DNA of 64,000 nt, taken from JAENVU01 sp963765075 (GTDB lineage Bacteria; Actinomycetota; Acidimicrobiia; IMCC26256; JAENVU01). Positions 52,935 through 61,441 of the stretch are shown one piece after another (the first letter of the stretch is position 1; each line of letters begins with the position of its first letter). Location: contig CAVXVA010000008.1 in the NCBI GenBank assembly GCA_963765075.1, positions 868,001 to 932,000 of the forward strand. The letters are read 5' to 3'. The notes under the pieces are model-generated. The model ran no database searches and was not told the origin of the DNA. It was given only the letters and a program-made list of their open reading frames with translations. The position numbers and the translations under genes are program-made.

Positions 52935-53947
52935 GAGGGCGACGAATGGTCTGCGGATTCTGAAGGCAACACGGCCGCGCTGAGTTCGGGGAAGACCTTG
53001 GCGACCTTGGTCATGAGGTACTCGCCGTACGTTCCGGCGAACGCGTGCACGCTGGTGCCGTCCCATCGGCGGGCGGCATCGTCGGGGGGTGTCTCGCCCG
53101 GAAGCGGGAGCGCGTCGACGCGTGCGTCCCAGTCGGGATCGAAGAAGAACGGGATCGCGATGCGGGCTCGACCGGTCGGGGACACGACCCGGTGAGCAGT
53201 GGATCGGTAGCGACCGCTGGTCAGGCGGTCGAGCATGTCGCCGATATTGCACACCAGTGCCGATCGATCGGGCGGGAGGTCGATCCAGCCCCGGTCCGTG
53301 CGGACTTGGAGTCCGCCGGACTCGTCCTGCCACAGGAGAGTGAGGAATCCGTAGTCGGTGTGCTCGCCGACGCCGCGGGTGGCGCCGGGCGTGGCCGGGT
53401 ACTGAAAGAGGCGCAGCAACACCACGGGGTCGCGAAACCACCAGTCGTTGAGCGTGTCGGCGCCGAGTCCGAGGGCGTGGGAGATCGCTCGGGTCAGATG
53501 ATGGCCGAGCAATTCGAGCGACTGCAGATAGGCGGACACGACGGGGCGAAGTGCTGCGGGGTGGTCGGGCCAGAGGTTCGGGCCGTGCAACGGGAGTCCG
53601 TGCGCCACCCTCGGGTCATTCGGCGGCAGCTCACGGCCGAAGTAGTAGCCCTCCTTGTGGTCGGCCACGCCGGAGGTGAGTTCACCGTCGAGCGGGAACC
53701 AGCCTCGCCACGCCACCCCGCCCCGGCTCATCTCGACCCGCTGCTTTTCGGCCGCCGGCGACGCGAAGAACTCGCGTGCGAGCGTGGCGACGGCTTCGAT
53801 CCGGGTCGGGTCGATCCCGTGGTTGACGATCGAGAAGAAGCCGAACTCCCGACACGCCCGATCGATGGTCGCGGCGACTGATTCGATGTCGCTGCCGTCG
53901 AGAAGTGGCGCAACGTCGATGGTCGGGACGACAACCATGTCGGTCAC
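52931..53947 (-). CDS. Isopenicillin N synthase-like 2-oxoglutarate/Fe(II) oxygenase
   Basis: A 338-residue member of the IPNS/DIOX family. The N-terminal DIOX_N part has DRACREFGFFSIVNHGID. Iron ligands are His196-x-Asp198 (GEHTDYGFLTLL) and His252 (RYRSTAHRV); Arg262 in RARIAIPFFFDP would bind the 2-oxoglutarate carboxylate, though the usual RxS reads RIA. The substrate is unknown. It starts three bases after the stop of the APH-like gene on the same strand, so the two are one operon. Confidence 0.9.
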   Translation of the reverse strand: MTDMVVVPTIDVAPLLDGSDIESVAATIDRACREFGFFSIVNHGIDPTRIEAVATLAREFFASPAAEKQRVEMSRGGVAWRGWFPLDGELTSGVADHKEGYYFGRELPPNDPRVAHGLPLHGPNLWPDHPAALRPVVSAYLQSLELLGHHLTRAISHALGLGADTLNDWWFRDPVVLLRLFQYPATPGATRGVGEHTDYGFLTLLWQDESGGLQVRTDRGWIDLPPDRSALVCNIGDMLDRLTSGRYRSTAHRVVSPTGRARIAIPFFFDPDWDARVDALPLPGETPPDDAARRWDGTSVHAFAGTYGEYLMTKVAKVFPELSAAVLPSESADHSSPS

Positions 53948-53950
53948 CGG

Positions 53951-55036
53951 TCAGGAGATCATGCCGTCGAGCAGGGTACGGAACATGATGAGGTCGTCCG
54001 GATCGTCGGGCTTGTCCATCTGGCCGTAGGCCATTCCCCGGGTGCTCGTGCGGACCGACACGATCGCGAACCGCAGTGCGCCGAACACCTCGTACCAGTG
54101 CAGCGGCTGGGGTGAGTAGCCGGTCAGCCGTTCGTATTCCGAGGCCACCACTTCCGGCGTCATGAAATCGGGCAGACCGGGGAACTCGAACCGGGTGGCG
54201 AGGTCCTGGAAGAACCGGTGGAGGAACACCATCCAGGCGATGTCGACCTCGCGGGGCCCGACCGTGGCCATCTCCCAATCCAAGACGGCGACCGGTGTGA
54301 AGTCGCGGTAGAGCATGTTGCCGATCCGGCTGTCGCCCCAGTTCAGGACCGCCTCGGGCTCGGCGGGTCGGTTGGCGGTCAGCCAGTCGAAGGTCCGCTC
54401 GATCAGCGGGTAGGTCACGCCCTCCCGGGCCCACTCGTAATAGCTGCGCTGACCTTCGAGCTGTGCGGTCATCGCGGACCCCGACGCGTCCGGGCCGGTG
54501 ATGAAACTCAGGTCGGCATTGGCGGGAGTGATCGAGTGGACCTGGGCCAGCACCTCGACCGACGTCCGCAGGAGCGTGTCCCGCTCTTCCGGGGTTGCGT
54601 CCATCACCCATCCGCCGAAGACGTAGGGGGGCACGTCCGGCGCGGCCTCGCCGTCGACCCGTTCCATCACGAGGAACGGGGTTCCCAACCAGGCGGGATC
54701 GGTCTCGAGATGTCGACACACCGGTGCCGGCGCGCTCGTGCGCTCGCGGACGAGATCCATGCATCGCTTCTGGAGGTCGAGGTCGTAGGTTTCGAACACC
54801 GGATACACGTCGGGGAGCGGTGCGAGCCGCGCGACCAGACGTTCCGAGGTGCCATCCGGGTGGACGACGGTGAAGAGCACCGTCTCGCTCGACATCCCGT
54901 TGCCGGGCTCGCCGATGTCCTCGACCCGCGTCCCGGCGCCGAAGACGTGCTCCGCCCAGCGGCCCAGCGCCGGTTCGGTGTCCGCGGGGTCTCGTCGCCA
55001 CGGGGTGGTCATCGCCTCGGGATCAAGATCGGCCAT
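53951..55036 (-). CDS. Aminoglycoside phosphotransferase-like kinase family protein
   Basis: A 361-residue protein-kinase-like fold. N-lobe: VLFTVVHPDGTSERLVARLAP; catalytic loop: VLNWGDSRIGNMLYRDFTPVAVLDWEMATVGPREVD, where the usual HGD is WGD and the DWE holds the metal-binding Asp. This form is common in the ACAD10/11-like APH subfamily of Actinobacteria, linked to lipid or small-molecule phosphorylation rather than drug resistance. GAGGAAT precedes the ATG at 55036. It is followed by the IPNS-like gene. Confidence 0.88.
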   Translation of the reverse strand: MADLDPEAMTTPWRRDPADTEPALGRWAEHVFGAGTRVEDIGEPGNGMSSETVLFTVVHPDGTSERLVARLAPLPDVYPVFETYDLDLQKRCMDLVRERTSAPAPVCRHLETDPAWLGTPFLVMERVDGEAAPDVPPYVFGGWVMDATPEERDTLLRTSVEVLAQVHSITPANADLSFITGPDASGSAMTAQLEGQRSYYEWAREGVTYPLIERTFDWLTANRPAEPEAVLNWGDSRIGNMLYRDFTPVAVLDWEMATVGPREVDIAWMVFLHRFFQDLATRFEFPGLPDFMTPEVVASEYERLTGYSPQPLHWYEVFGALRFAIVSVRTSTRGMAYGQMDKPDDPDDLIMFRTLLDGMIS

Positions 55037-55140
55037 TGGATTCCTCGTCACGTCGGGCGGATACGGTGCGGCGAAGTAGCTCGGTGGGAGCGTGGGATCG
55101 ACGTTGCCCGTCCGCCGCCGGAACGGAAGGATCGAACTCC

Positions 55141-55974
55141 ATGCTCGCTGCAACCGTGCTGGCCTTGGCGGCCGCCTTGTTGCATGCAGCCTGGAACTTA
55201 CTCATCAAAACCGCCGACGATCGCGATCTGGCCGCGTGGGGTCAGTACGTCTTCGGGGCGGTGGCGCTGGCCCCGGTCTTGGTGTTCACCGGCCTCCCGG
55301 ATTTCGCGGCGTTGCCGTTTCTGGGCGTCTCGGCGGTCGTGCACGTCTTCTACGTACGGGCGCTCGTGGCGGCGTATGTCCACGGCGATTTCTCCTTGGC
55401 CTATCCCCTCGCTCGGGGAGGAGGCGCGCTGGTCGCCTCGCTCGTGGGCGTGGTCGCGCTGGGCGACGGTTTGAGCGTGGGTGGCTGGTTGGCGCTCGTC
55501 GTCGTGTCCGGTGGGTTGGCGTCGTTGGTGCGGCCGGGGACGCCGCGGGTGGAGGTGGTGTACGCGTTGCTCACGGCGGTGCTCATCGGCACCTACACCG
55601 TGATCGACGCGGCCGGCGCCCGGCACACGAGCAACGGGTTTGCCTACGGCGTGGCCCTGACCGGGATGAGTGGGCTGGCGCTGTCGGTCGTCAACATCAA
55701 GCAAGGTCGGGGGCCGGCGTTCGTCGCGTCGATACGCCGCGGCTGGCCCCGCCACCTCGTGTCGGGCATTTTTCTCGCGACGGCGTACTCGTTGGTGCTC
55801 GTTGCGGTGCGGTTCGCATCGGTCGCCTACGTCGCGACCCTACGCGAGTCCTCGGTCGTGCTCGGTGCCGGGCTCGGTTGGTTGCTACTCCACGAACGAC
55901 TCGGTGGGCGAAGGCTCGTGTCGGCCGTGGTTGTGACCGCGGGCCTGGTGGGGCTGATCGTGGCGCAGGTCTAA
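55141..55974 (+). CDS. EamA/DMT-family transporter
   Basis: A 277-residue membrane protein with ten hydrophobic segments, arranged as two EamA repeats (AALLHAAWNLLIKTADDRD at the start of the first; AVLIGTYTVIDAAGARHTSN at the second). Ends LRESSVVLGAGLGWLLLHERLGGRRLVSAVVVTAGLVGLIV, the characteristic last helix pair. It likely exports a metabolite; no substrate is visible. GGAAGG precedes the ATG. The 3' end overlaps the convergent P450 gene by four bases. Confidence 0.9.
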   Translation: MLAATVLALAAALLHAAWNLLIKTADDRDLAAWGQYVFGAVALAPVLVFTGLPDFAALPFLGVSAVVHVFYVRALVAAYVHGDFSLAYPLARGGGALVASLVGVVALGDGLSVGGWLALVVVSGGLASLVRPGTPRVEVVYALLTAVLIGTYTVIDAAGARHTSNGFAYGVALTGMSGLALSVVNIKQGRGPAFVASIRRGWPRHLVSGIFLATAYSLVLVAVRFASVAYVATLRESSVVLGAGLGWLLLHERLGGRRLVSAVVVTAGLVGLIVAQV

Positions 55975-57182
55975 CGCTCGCTCGAAAGCCGGACGGGAAG
56001 CTCCTTCAACGCGTTGTTCAGATTCGAACGCTGCCGGCGGGCCGGACCGGTCTGCGTGATGGTCGGGAAGTGGTCGAGCAGTTCCTCGAAGAACACGCGA
56101 CCTTCGAGTCGGGCGAGATGGATCCCGAGGCAGAAGTGCTCGCCGGTGCCGAAGGACAGGTGGGGATTCGGGTCGCGATGGATGTCGAACTCGTTCGGCC
56201 GCACGAACACTGTCTCGTCGCGGTTGGCCGAGGTGTACATCATCGCGACCTTGTCTCCCGCCTTGATCTCCGAGCCGCCGAGGGTGGTGTCGGCCGTCGC
56301 GGTCCGTCGGAAGTAGTGGAGGGGATTGGCATAGCGCAGGATCTCCTCGACTGCCGACGGGATGAGCGACCGGTCGGCCCGCAACTCCGCGAGTTGGTCC
56401 GGGTGATCGAGCAGGGCCAGCAGGCCTGACGACAGCATCGTGCGGGTGGTGTCGTTCCCCGCGGTGACGAGTTGGACGAAGAAGCTTCCGAACTGGATGT
56501 CGGTCATCGCTTCACCGTCGACCTCGACGGCGAGCATCACGGTCGTGAGGTCATCAGCGGGCTCCGCCCGCCGCTGGCCGGCGAGACCGATCGCATACAT
56601 CGCCATCTCGACCGTCGCGCTCATCGCCGCTTCGGCGGCGTCGGGGTCGGCCGCCATGATGTCGGGGTCCTGGCTGCCGGAGTTCATCTCCGACCAGTGA
56701 TGGATCTTGGGCCAATCGGCCTCGGGGATGCCCATGAGTTCGCCGACGACCTGGGACGGAAGCCGGGCGCAGACGTCGTGGACGAAGTCGAGGTCGCGGT
56801 CGGCGGAGTCGCTCATGATGGTCTGGCAAATCTGGCGGATGCGGCCCTCGAGTTGGCCCATGACCTTCGGCGCGAAATGGGGAGACGCACTTCGTCGGTA
56901 CCCGAGGTGGCGCGGCGGGTCCATCGCCAAGAGCATGTCCTGCATCATCGCCAGATTCTCGGGCGAGAGATCCTCGAGCACGACCCCGCCCGTCGCCGCC
57001 GAGTAGAGGAGTGGCTCGCGAGCCACCGTGACGAGGTCGGCGTGGCGCAGCACGGCCCAATAGCCGGTGCCGTCGGGCATGTCCTGCCACACGACGGGCT
57101 GTTCACGGCGGAGCCGGGCAAAGAGTTCGTGGGGAGGACCCGCGACGTAGGAGTCCGGACTGTAGAAGTCGATCGCCGTCAT
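55971..57182 (-). CDS. Cytochrome P450
   Basis: A 403-residue bacterial class I P450. The I-helix oxygen-activation motif is VTAGNDTTR, the ExxR motif is in VEEILRYANP, and the heme-thiolate loop is SFGTGEHFCLGIHLA with Cys351. The sequence HYFRRTATADTTLGGSEIKAG and ANRDETVF resemble the CYP125/CYP142-like or CYP124-like branch of sterol or branched-lipid hydroxylases, but the match is by eye. It starts 29 bp after the B12-riboswitch lipoprotein gene on the same strand and may be read from that transcript. Confidence 0.93.
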   Translation of the reverse strand: MTAIDFYSPDSYVAGPPHELFARLRREQPVVWQDMPDGTGYWAVLRHADLVTVAREPLLYSAATGGVVLEDLSPENLAMMQDMLLAMDPPRHLGYRRSASPHFAPKVMGQLEGRIRQICQTIMSDSADRDLDFVHDVCARLPSQVVGELMGIPEADWPKIHHWSEMNSGSQDPDIMAADPDAAEAAMSATVEMAMYAIGLAGQRRAEPADDLTTVMLAVEVDGEAMTDIQFGSFFVQLVTAGNDTTRTMLSSGLLALLDHPDQLAELRADRSLIPSAVEEILRYANPLHYFRRTATADTTLGGSEIKAGDKVAMMYTSANRDETVFVRPNEFDIHRDPNPHLSFGTGEHFCLGIHLARLEGRVFFEELLDHFPTITQTGPARRQRSNLNNALKELPVRLSSER

Positions 57183-57211
57183 CGCAGGTCCTCCCGAAGT
57201 TCAGTTCACGC

Positions 57212-58246
57212 TCAGCAGCTCCGTGGTGCGAGCCACGCTACCGGGAGCCATCCCCGAGCGAGCGCCTGCACCGACTGGGTCGTCGCGAACGTGTTCACCG
57301 GCGGGAACGCATCGTTCGCACTCGCGATGTGTCCGTCGGCGGCCTGTTGACTGCGCAGCCAGTTCACCGGGCTGCCGTAGGCCGTTCCCGTCTTCGCCGG
57401 CCGCGCCGTGTCGCGCCAGCAGGACGTGGTGACGTCGAAACCCGTTGCGGTGATGGCGACCACTGCCGTCGCCGTGGAGTTGGGGTCGTCGGCGCCGAAC
57501 GCTTGCCATGAACCGTTCGCCTTCTGGTTGTCGGCGAGGAACTGGAGGGCCTTCACGAGGTTCGCGTCGGTCGAGGTCGCCGTGCCGGCCACCAACGCTT
57601 GGACCGCCAGGGCGGTCGAATCGACGTCGAGGTCGGTTCCCGTGTTGTCGCCCGCGAAGTTCCAGCCGCCGTTGGCCTGCTGGGCGGCACGGATCACGGC
57701 GAGCGTCGGTGCGGGCACGTCGCCCGTGGTCTGCTGCTTGGCCAACGCGGCGTAGAGCGTGGCGTTGAACGCTCCGTAGGAACCGTCGGGTGCCGCGCCG
57801 GAATCGACCACCGCGACGAGGTTGCGGGCACCGTCGGACTGCGGGTCGAACGCGGTCGGGCTCAGACCGAGGGGCTTGGCCACGAGCACGATCAGCTTCG
57901 CCGCCTGACCCGCGCTCAGCGTCCCGTCGGCGAAATTGTCGAGCGCGTCGAGTGCGGACTTGTTGTTCTTCTTCACCGCCAGGACCGCGTTGCGGGCCAC
58001 CGTGGTGTCCCAGCCGAGTTTGGTCTGGGCGGGTTCGGCGATGGCGACGACGGCGTCGGGGGTTTCGAAGCCCGCGAATCCGGAGACCTCGAAGGAACCG
58101 TCGGTCTGTTGTTGGGACGCCAGCCAGGTGGTGGCCTTGGTGAGCACTGGCGAGTTCTCCGCCACGCCGAACCCGGTGAATTTGCACCCGGAAATGGCGA
58201 CGGCGGTGAACAGCGTGCCCACGAGCACACGACGTAGGGATTGCAT
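57212..58246 (-). CDS. QW-like-repeat lipoprotein, putative transcobalamin-like B12-binding protein
   Basis: A 344-residue secreted lipoprotein. The signal peptide ends in a lipobox (TAVAISGC, Cys21). The mature part is a series of helical repeats with prenyltransferase/squalene-cyclase-type motifs: LASQQQTDGSFEVSG, IRAAQQANGGWNFAG, LADNQKANGSWQAFG and LRSQQAADGH, each followed by a TALAVQAL-type helix, as in an alpha6/alpha6 barrel. Human transcobalamin and intrinsic factor use this same fold for cobalamin. The gene has a cobalamin riboswitch in its leader, so I infer B12 capture at the cell surface. GGAGG lies nine bases before the ATG. Confidence 0.8.
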   Translation of the reverse strand: MQSLRRVLVGTLFTAVAISGCKFTGFGVAENSPVLTKATTWLASQQQTDGSFEVSGFAGFETPDAVVAIAEPAQTKLGWDTTVARNAVLAVKKNNKSALDALDNFADGTLSAGQAAKLIVLVAKPLGLSPTAFDPQSDGARNLVAVVDSGAAPDGSYGAFNATLYAALAKQQTTGDVPAPTLAVIRAAQQANGGWNFAGDNTGTDLDVDSTALAVQALVAGTATSTDANLVKALQFLADNQKANGSWQAFGADDPNSTATAVVAITATGFDVTTSCWRDTARPAKTGTAYGSPVNWLRSQQAADGHIASANDAFPPVNTFATTQSVQALARGWLPVAWLAPRSC

Positions 58247-58344
58247 GGAAGAACCTCCGGAGGCCCCTTTCCACGAGGGCCTCATGTCGTGCCGCTCGGT
58301 GCGGCGACGGATACGAGCGTCGGACCGATCGGACCGACGGAGGG

Positions 58345-58460
58345 CGGCGGGGATCTGGCTCAGGAGCAGTTCGCTCCATCACAGTTGCGGGTCAGCGCCG
58401 GAATCACACCGGCTTCTCCCGTACCGAACTCGGGCGGGACTCTAGACCTCAAGGGTGCGT
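58345..58460 (-). promoter_or_regulatory. Cobalamin riboswitch
   Basis: Read on the minus strand, the leader has GGGAGAAGCCGGTGTGATTC, then GCTGACCCGCAACTGTGA, a variable stem (GGAGCGAACTGCTCC) and a B12-box-like GAGCCAGATCCCCGCC. This order and sequence is the conserved core of AdoCbl-type riboswitches. About 100 bases further on, GAGGCCC and GGGCCTC can pair just before CGGAGG, so the switch may act by hiding the ribosome site. It controls the lipoprotein gene at 57212-58246. Confidence 0.9.
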
Positions 58461-58506
58461 TCGGCACAAACGCGACGCCCGCCCTGCTCGCGCCCGACCG
58501 ACTCGG

Positions 58507-58863
58507 TCAGGCGGCGTGGTGGCGGAGATCGTCGATGGTCGCCCATTCGAGGACGAGCGCGTGCGTTGCCTCCAGCACGACCTTCGGCGCGCGGCCGGCC
58601 TCGAAGGCCTCGACCCACCGGGCCGCACAGAGACACCACTGGTCACCGGGGACGAGGCCGGGGAATCCGTACTCGGGCATCGGGGTCGAGAGGTCGTTGC
58701 CGACGCCGCGGCTGAACTCGAGGAACTCGCCCGTCATCACCACGCAGACGGCGTGCAGCCCGACGTCTTCCCCGCCGGAGTTACAGCAGCCGTCGCGATA
58801 GAACCCGGTGAGGGGATCGAAACTGCACGGGACGAGTTCGGTGCCGAGCACGTTCTGAGCCAT
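58507..58863 (-). CDS. DUF2237-family protein
   Basis: A 118-residue single-domain protein. The family signature is nearly complete: NVLGTELVPCSFDPLTGFYRDGCCNSGGEDVG, HAVCVVMTGEFLEFS, GNDLSTPMPEYGFPGL and GDQWCLCAARWVEA, with conserved cysteines. The biochemical role of DUF2237 is unknown. It ends 47 bp before the riboswitch region, on the same strand as the lipoprotein gene but separated by it. Confidence 0.93.
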   Translation of the reverse strand: MAQNVLGTELVPCSFDPLTGFYRDGCCNSGGEDVGLHAVCVVMTGEFLEFSRGVGNDLSTPMPEYGFPGLVPGDQWCLCAARWVEAFEAGRAPKVVLEATHALVLEWATIDDLRHHAA

Positions 58864-58874
58864 TCCTGTATTCC

Positions 58875-58904
58875 ATCACGGATCGGGCCATCACGGATCG
58901 GGCC
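58875..58904. repeat. 15-bp direct tandem repeat
   Basis: Two exact copies of ATCACGGATCGGGCC, followed by a third degraded unit (CTACGGATCGGGG) that runs into the end of the AlkB gene. It is probably a replication-slippage duplication in the short spacer. Confidence 0.7.
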
Positions 58905-59546
58905 CTACGGATCGGGGAGATCGGTGGTGTGGGGCACACCGAGCGTCCAACGCCAGGAGATCGAGATTCGCGGTCCCGATCGGGCGGTCTTGGGCACCGC
59001 GTGTTCCCAGCCCTGTTGCGCGCTCCCGCCCATGACGATGAGATCGCCGGAACCGGGCCGCAGGTCGATGCTCGGGCCGCCGCCGATCGGGCGGATCAGG
59101 AAGGGCCTGCGGGTCCCGAGCGTCACGATCGCGACGATGGTGTCGTCGAGGGCCCGGAGCTCGCGATCGGAATGCCAGGCGACGCTGTCGCGCCCGTCGC
59201 GGTAGTAGTTGAACCCGGGCCGACGGAACCGGCGCCGGTACGTGGTCTCGAGCGCATGGTGCAGCCGCGGGATCATGTGATCGACGGGTGGGTCGCTGAT
59301 GCGCGCCCAGTACGACAGCCGCGGGTCGTCGAGGATTTGGTCCCACATCCGACGGCGGCCCTGACGCCACGGAACCGCCCTGATCAGTCGATCGAGGAGC
59401 ACATCGCCGCCGAGCACCCAGTCGCGGCTGACGTCGACCCAGGCGCTCGTGTCGAGCTGGATTCGCTCGAACGGGGGCGCCTCCCGCAACGACGGGTCGA
59501 TCACTCCGAACAACGTCGTTTGGAGCCCTGACCTCGGGTTCGCCAT
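58905..59546 (-). CDS. alkB: AlkB-family 2-oxoglutarate-dependent DNA/RNA demethylase
   Basis: A 213-residue AlkB-like oxygenase. FNYYRDGRDSVAWHSDRE gives the nucleotide lid and iron ligands His125 and Asp127; His182 (GWEHAVPK) is the third ligand, and Arg193 and Arg199 (RISISWR) bind 2-oxoglutarate. Upstream SYWARISDPPVDHMIPRL is also typical. It should repair N-alkylated bases (1-meA, 3-meC). The ATG at 59546 is chosen because the family N terminus follows directly. Confidence 0.94.
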   Translation of the reverse strand: MANPRSGLQTTLFGVIDPSLREAPPFERIQLDTSAWVDVSRDWVLGGDVLLDRLIRAVPWRQGRRRMWDQILDDPRLSYWARISDPPVDHMIPRLHHALETTYRRRFRRPGFNYYRDGRDSVAWHSDRELRALDDTIVAIVTLGTRRPFLIRPIGGGPSIDLRPGSGDLIVMGGSAQQGWEHAVPKTARSGPRISISWRWTLGVPHTTDLPDP

Positions 59547-59575
59547 GCCAGCCAGTGTATCGAACAGATGTTTGG

Positions 59576-60259
59576 TCAGGCGTTGGTTGGGGGTTGATAC
59601 ATCCCGATCGGGAGGGTCGTGCGCAGGGAGAAACCGAGCCGCTCGTACATGGCGATCGCCGACGCGTTCCCATCGCGGACGTGCAGGAAGGGCAATGCGC
59701 CATCGGCGAGGATCGCGTCGAGCACTGCCATGGTCGCCACCGCGCCCAGACCGCGACCGCGGTGCGCCTCGTCGGTGCATACCGCGCTGATCTCGACGGC
59801 GTCGGGGAGCCGCATGCGTTGACCGGCCGCGGCAACGAGTACGCCGTCGATGCGGACGCCGAAGAAGCGGCCGAGTTCGTGGGTTCGTTCGGCCCACGGT
59901 CCGGGCGCGGTGGTGGTCACCAATGCCGTGAGCTCCGCGAGGTCGTCCGGGCCGAGTTCGACCGCGCGATCGCCATCGCCGGGCTTGGGAGGCGGGACCG
60001 CTCGATCGAACACCATCTGGTGGACCGCAAAGGATCCCAGCGCGCTCCAGCCGGGACCGGGTTCGAGCGGCGGGAGGAGGAGCGCGGGGCCGGCGCTCAT
60101 GCGCGCCAGCGCCGCCCACGAGGCTTCGTCGGGGGCGTCGGGCAGACCCGCGAACACGGAGAAGTCCGGCTGGTAGCGCACGGCCCTCGCGTCGCCCTCG
60201 GCTACCTTGACCTGCGGTCCGGTCAATGCATGCCACACGGGGTTGTCGAGTGGATTCAC
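59576..60259 (-). CDS. GNAT-family N-acetyltransferase
   Basis: A 227-residue acetyltransferase. The C-terminal GNAT domain has VEISAVCTDEAHRGRGLGAVATMAVL (acetyl-CoA loop RGRGLG) and ALPFLHVRDGNASAIAMYERLGFS. The N-terminal half is a degenerate GNAT-like domain common in the FR47/GCN5-related group. Substrate unknown. GTG start at 60259. The AlkB gene follows on the same strand after 30 bp. Confidence 0.86.
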   Translation of the reverse strand: MNPLDNPVWHALTGPQVKVAEGDARAVRYQPDFSVFAGLPDAPDEASWAALARMSAGPALLLPPLEPGPGWSALGSFAVHQMVFDRAVPPPKPGDGDRAVELGPDDLAELTALVTTTAPGPWAERTHELGRFFGVRIDGVLVAAAGQRMRLPDAVEISAVCTDEAHRGRGLGAVATMAVLDAILADGALPFLHVRDGNASAIAMYERLGFSLRTTLPIGMYQPPTNA

Positions 60260-60303
60260 GGGCTGATCCTCGCAGCTCCAGCTGGGTGGGAGGTGCCCAT
60301 TTC

Positions 60304-60531
60304 ATGACGTCGACCGAGGTGTATGCGGTGGCGACTGCGGTCGCGGCCATCGAGCGCGATGGGTACGTCGTGCTGGAGGATGCGATCGAACCCGAGTTGC
60401 GTACTCAGCTCCGGGATACCCTCCGCCGGCTCGAAGCCGAGCTTGGGGTCACCCCCCGTGGCGAAGTGGTCTCCGGTCAACGGATGGCCGAGGTTGCCTA
60501 CCGCGACGCGGAGACTCGTCGGCAATCGTGA
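60304..60531 (+). pseudogene. Truncated phytanoyl-CoA dioxygenase-like fragment
   Basis: A 75-residue frame whose sequence (AAIERDGYVVLEDAIEPELRTQLRDTLRRLEAELG) matches the N terminus of phytanoyl-CoA dioxygenase-type enzymes, which are normally 250-300 residues. The iron-binding HxD and distal His are absent, so it cannot be an active oxygenase. Its stop codon overlaps the PAP2 start (GTGA), suggesting a deletion that joined the fragment to the next gene. Confidence 0.55.
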
Positions 60532-61441
60532 CGAGCGACGTGGAATCAGCTCTTCAGCCGCGCGCGCCCGAGCGCGCGCGTGCGGTGCGCCGGCTGACGA
60601 TCGCCGCGGCGCTGTGCGCGCTCGCCTTGGTGGTGCTCACCGTCGTCTTCGTCGGTACTCGCTCCGGTCAACGCGTCGACGACGCCGCGCTCCGCGGGCA
60701 AGTCGTCGAACACCCGCGGACCGCCGCACGTTCGGACCGATTGCTGCGCACGATCTCGGTGGGATCGTTGACGTTCTTCGGTGTGTCGCTCGTGGCGATC
60801 GCCGCCGCTCGCGGACGCCGATATCTCGCGCTCGGTGTCGGCACGATCATCGTCGGGTCGAACATCACCACGCAGGTCTACAAAGCCCTGATCGATCGAC
60901 CCCAGCTCCTTCCGCTCGGGGAACGGCTGATCAACTTCAACACCCTGCCGAGCGGTCACAGCACCGTCGCCGCGTCGCTCGCGGCCGGGCTCGTACTGGT
61001 CGCACCCGTCCGGCTGCGACCGGTGGCGGCCACCATCGGCGCGCTGTACGCGTGCGGGATGGCCGCCATGACGCTCGCCGCCGGCTGGCACCGGCCCAGC
61101 GATGCGGTCAGCGCGTTCGCGGTGGTGGGAATGTGGACCTTCGGCGTGTGCGCGGTGCTGATCTCGACCCGGGGTACCGGATCTCCGCGGGTGCACGAGG
61201 GGCTCCCGGGTCTGGTGATCGGCATGGTCGCGGTGATGACGCTCGCCTTCTCGGTGATCCTCATCTCGACCACGATCGACACGGCTGATGGTTTTCGCGG
61301 GTCCGGTTGGGGGTCGCCTACGTTGTCGCGCTCGGGTCGATCGTGGTGACCGGCGTTGCCTTCATCATCACCGAGGTGTTGTTGCTGCGCGGTATCAGTC
61401 TCGACGTTCCCCGGCGCGACCGAACCAGCTTGTGGACCTAG
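60528..61441 (+). pseudogene. PAP2-family phosphatase, C-terminus frameshifted
   Basis: A PAP2/undecaprenyl-pyrophosphatase-like membrane phosphatase. Motifs: YKALIDRPQ (KxxxxxxRP-type), FNTLPSGHSTVAASLAAG (PSGH) and GWHRPSDAVSAFAVVG (SRxxxxxH-type with HxxxD). The first frame stops at 61349, but from 61295 another frame continues as SRVRLGVAYVVALGSIVVTGVAFIITEVLLL to a TAG at 61441, clearly the missing last membrane helix. A run of four Ts at 61292-61295 (five expected) explains the shift. Active-site residues are all before it. Confidence 0.8.
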
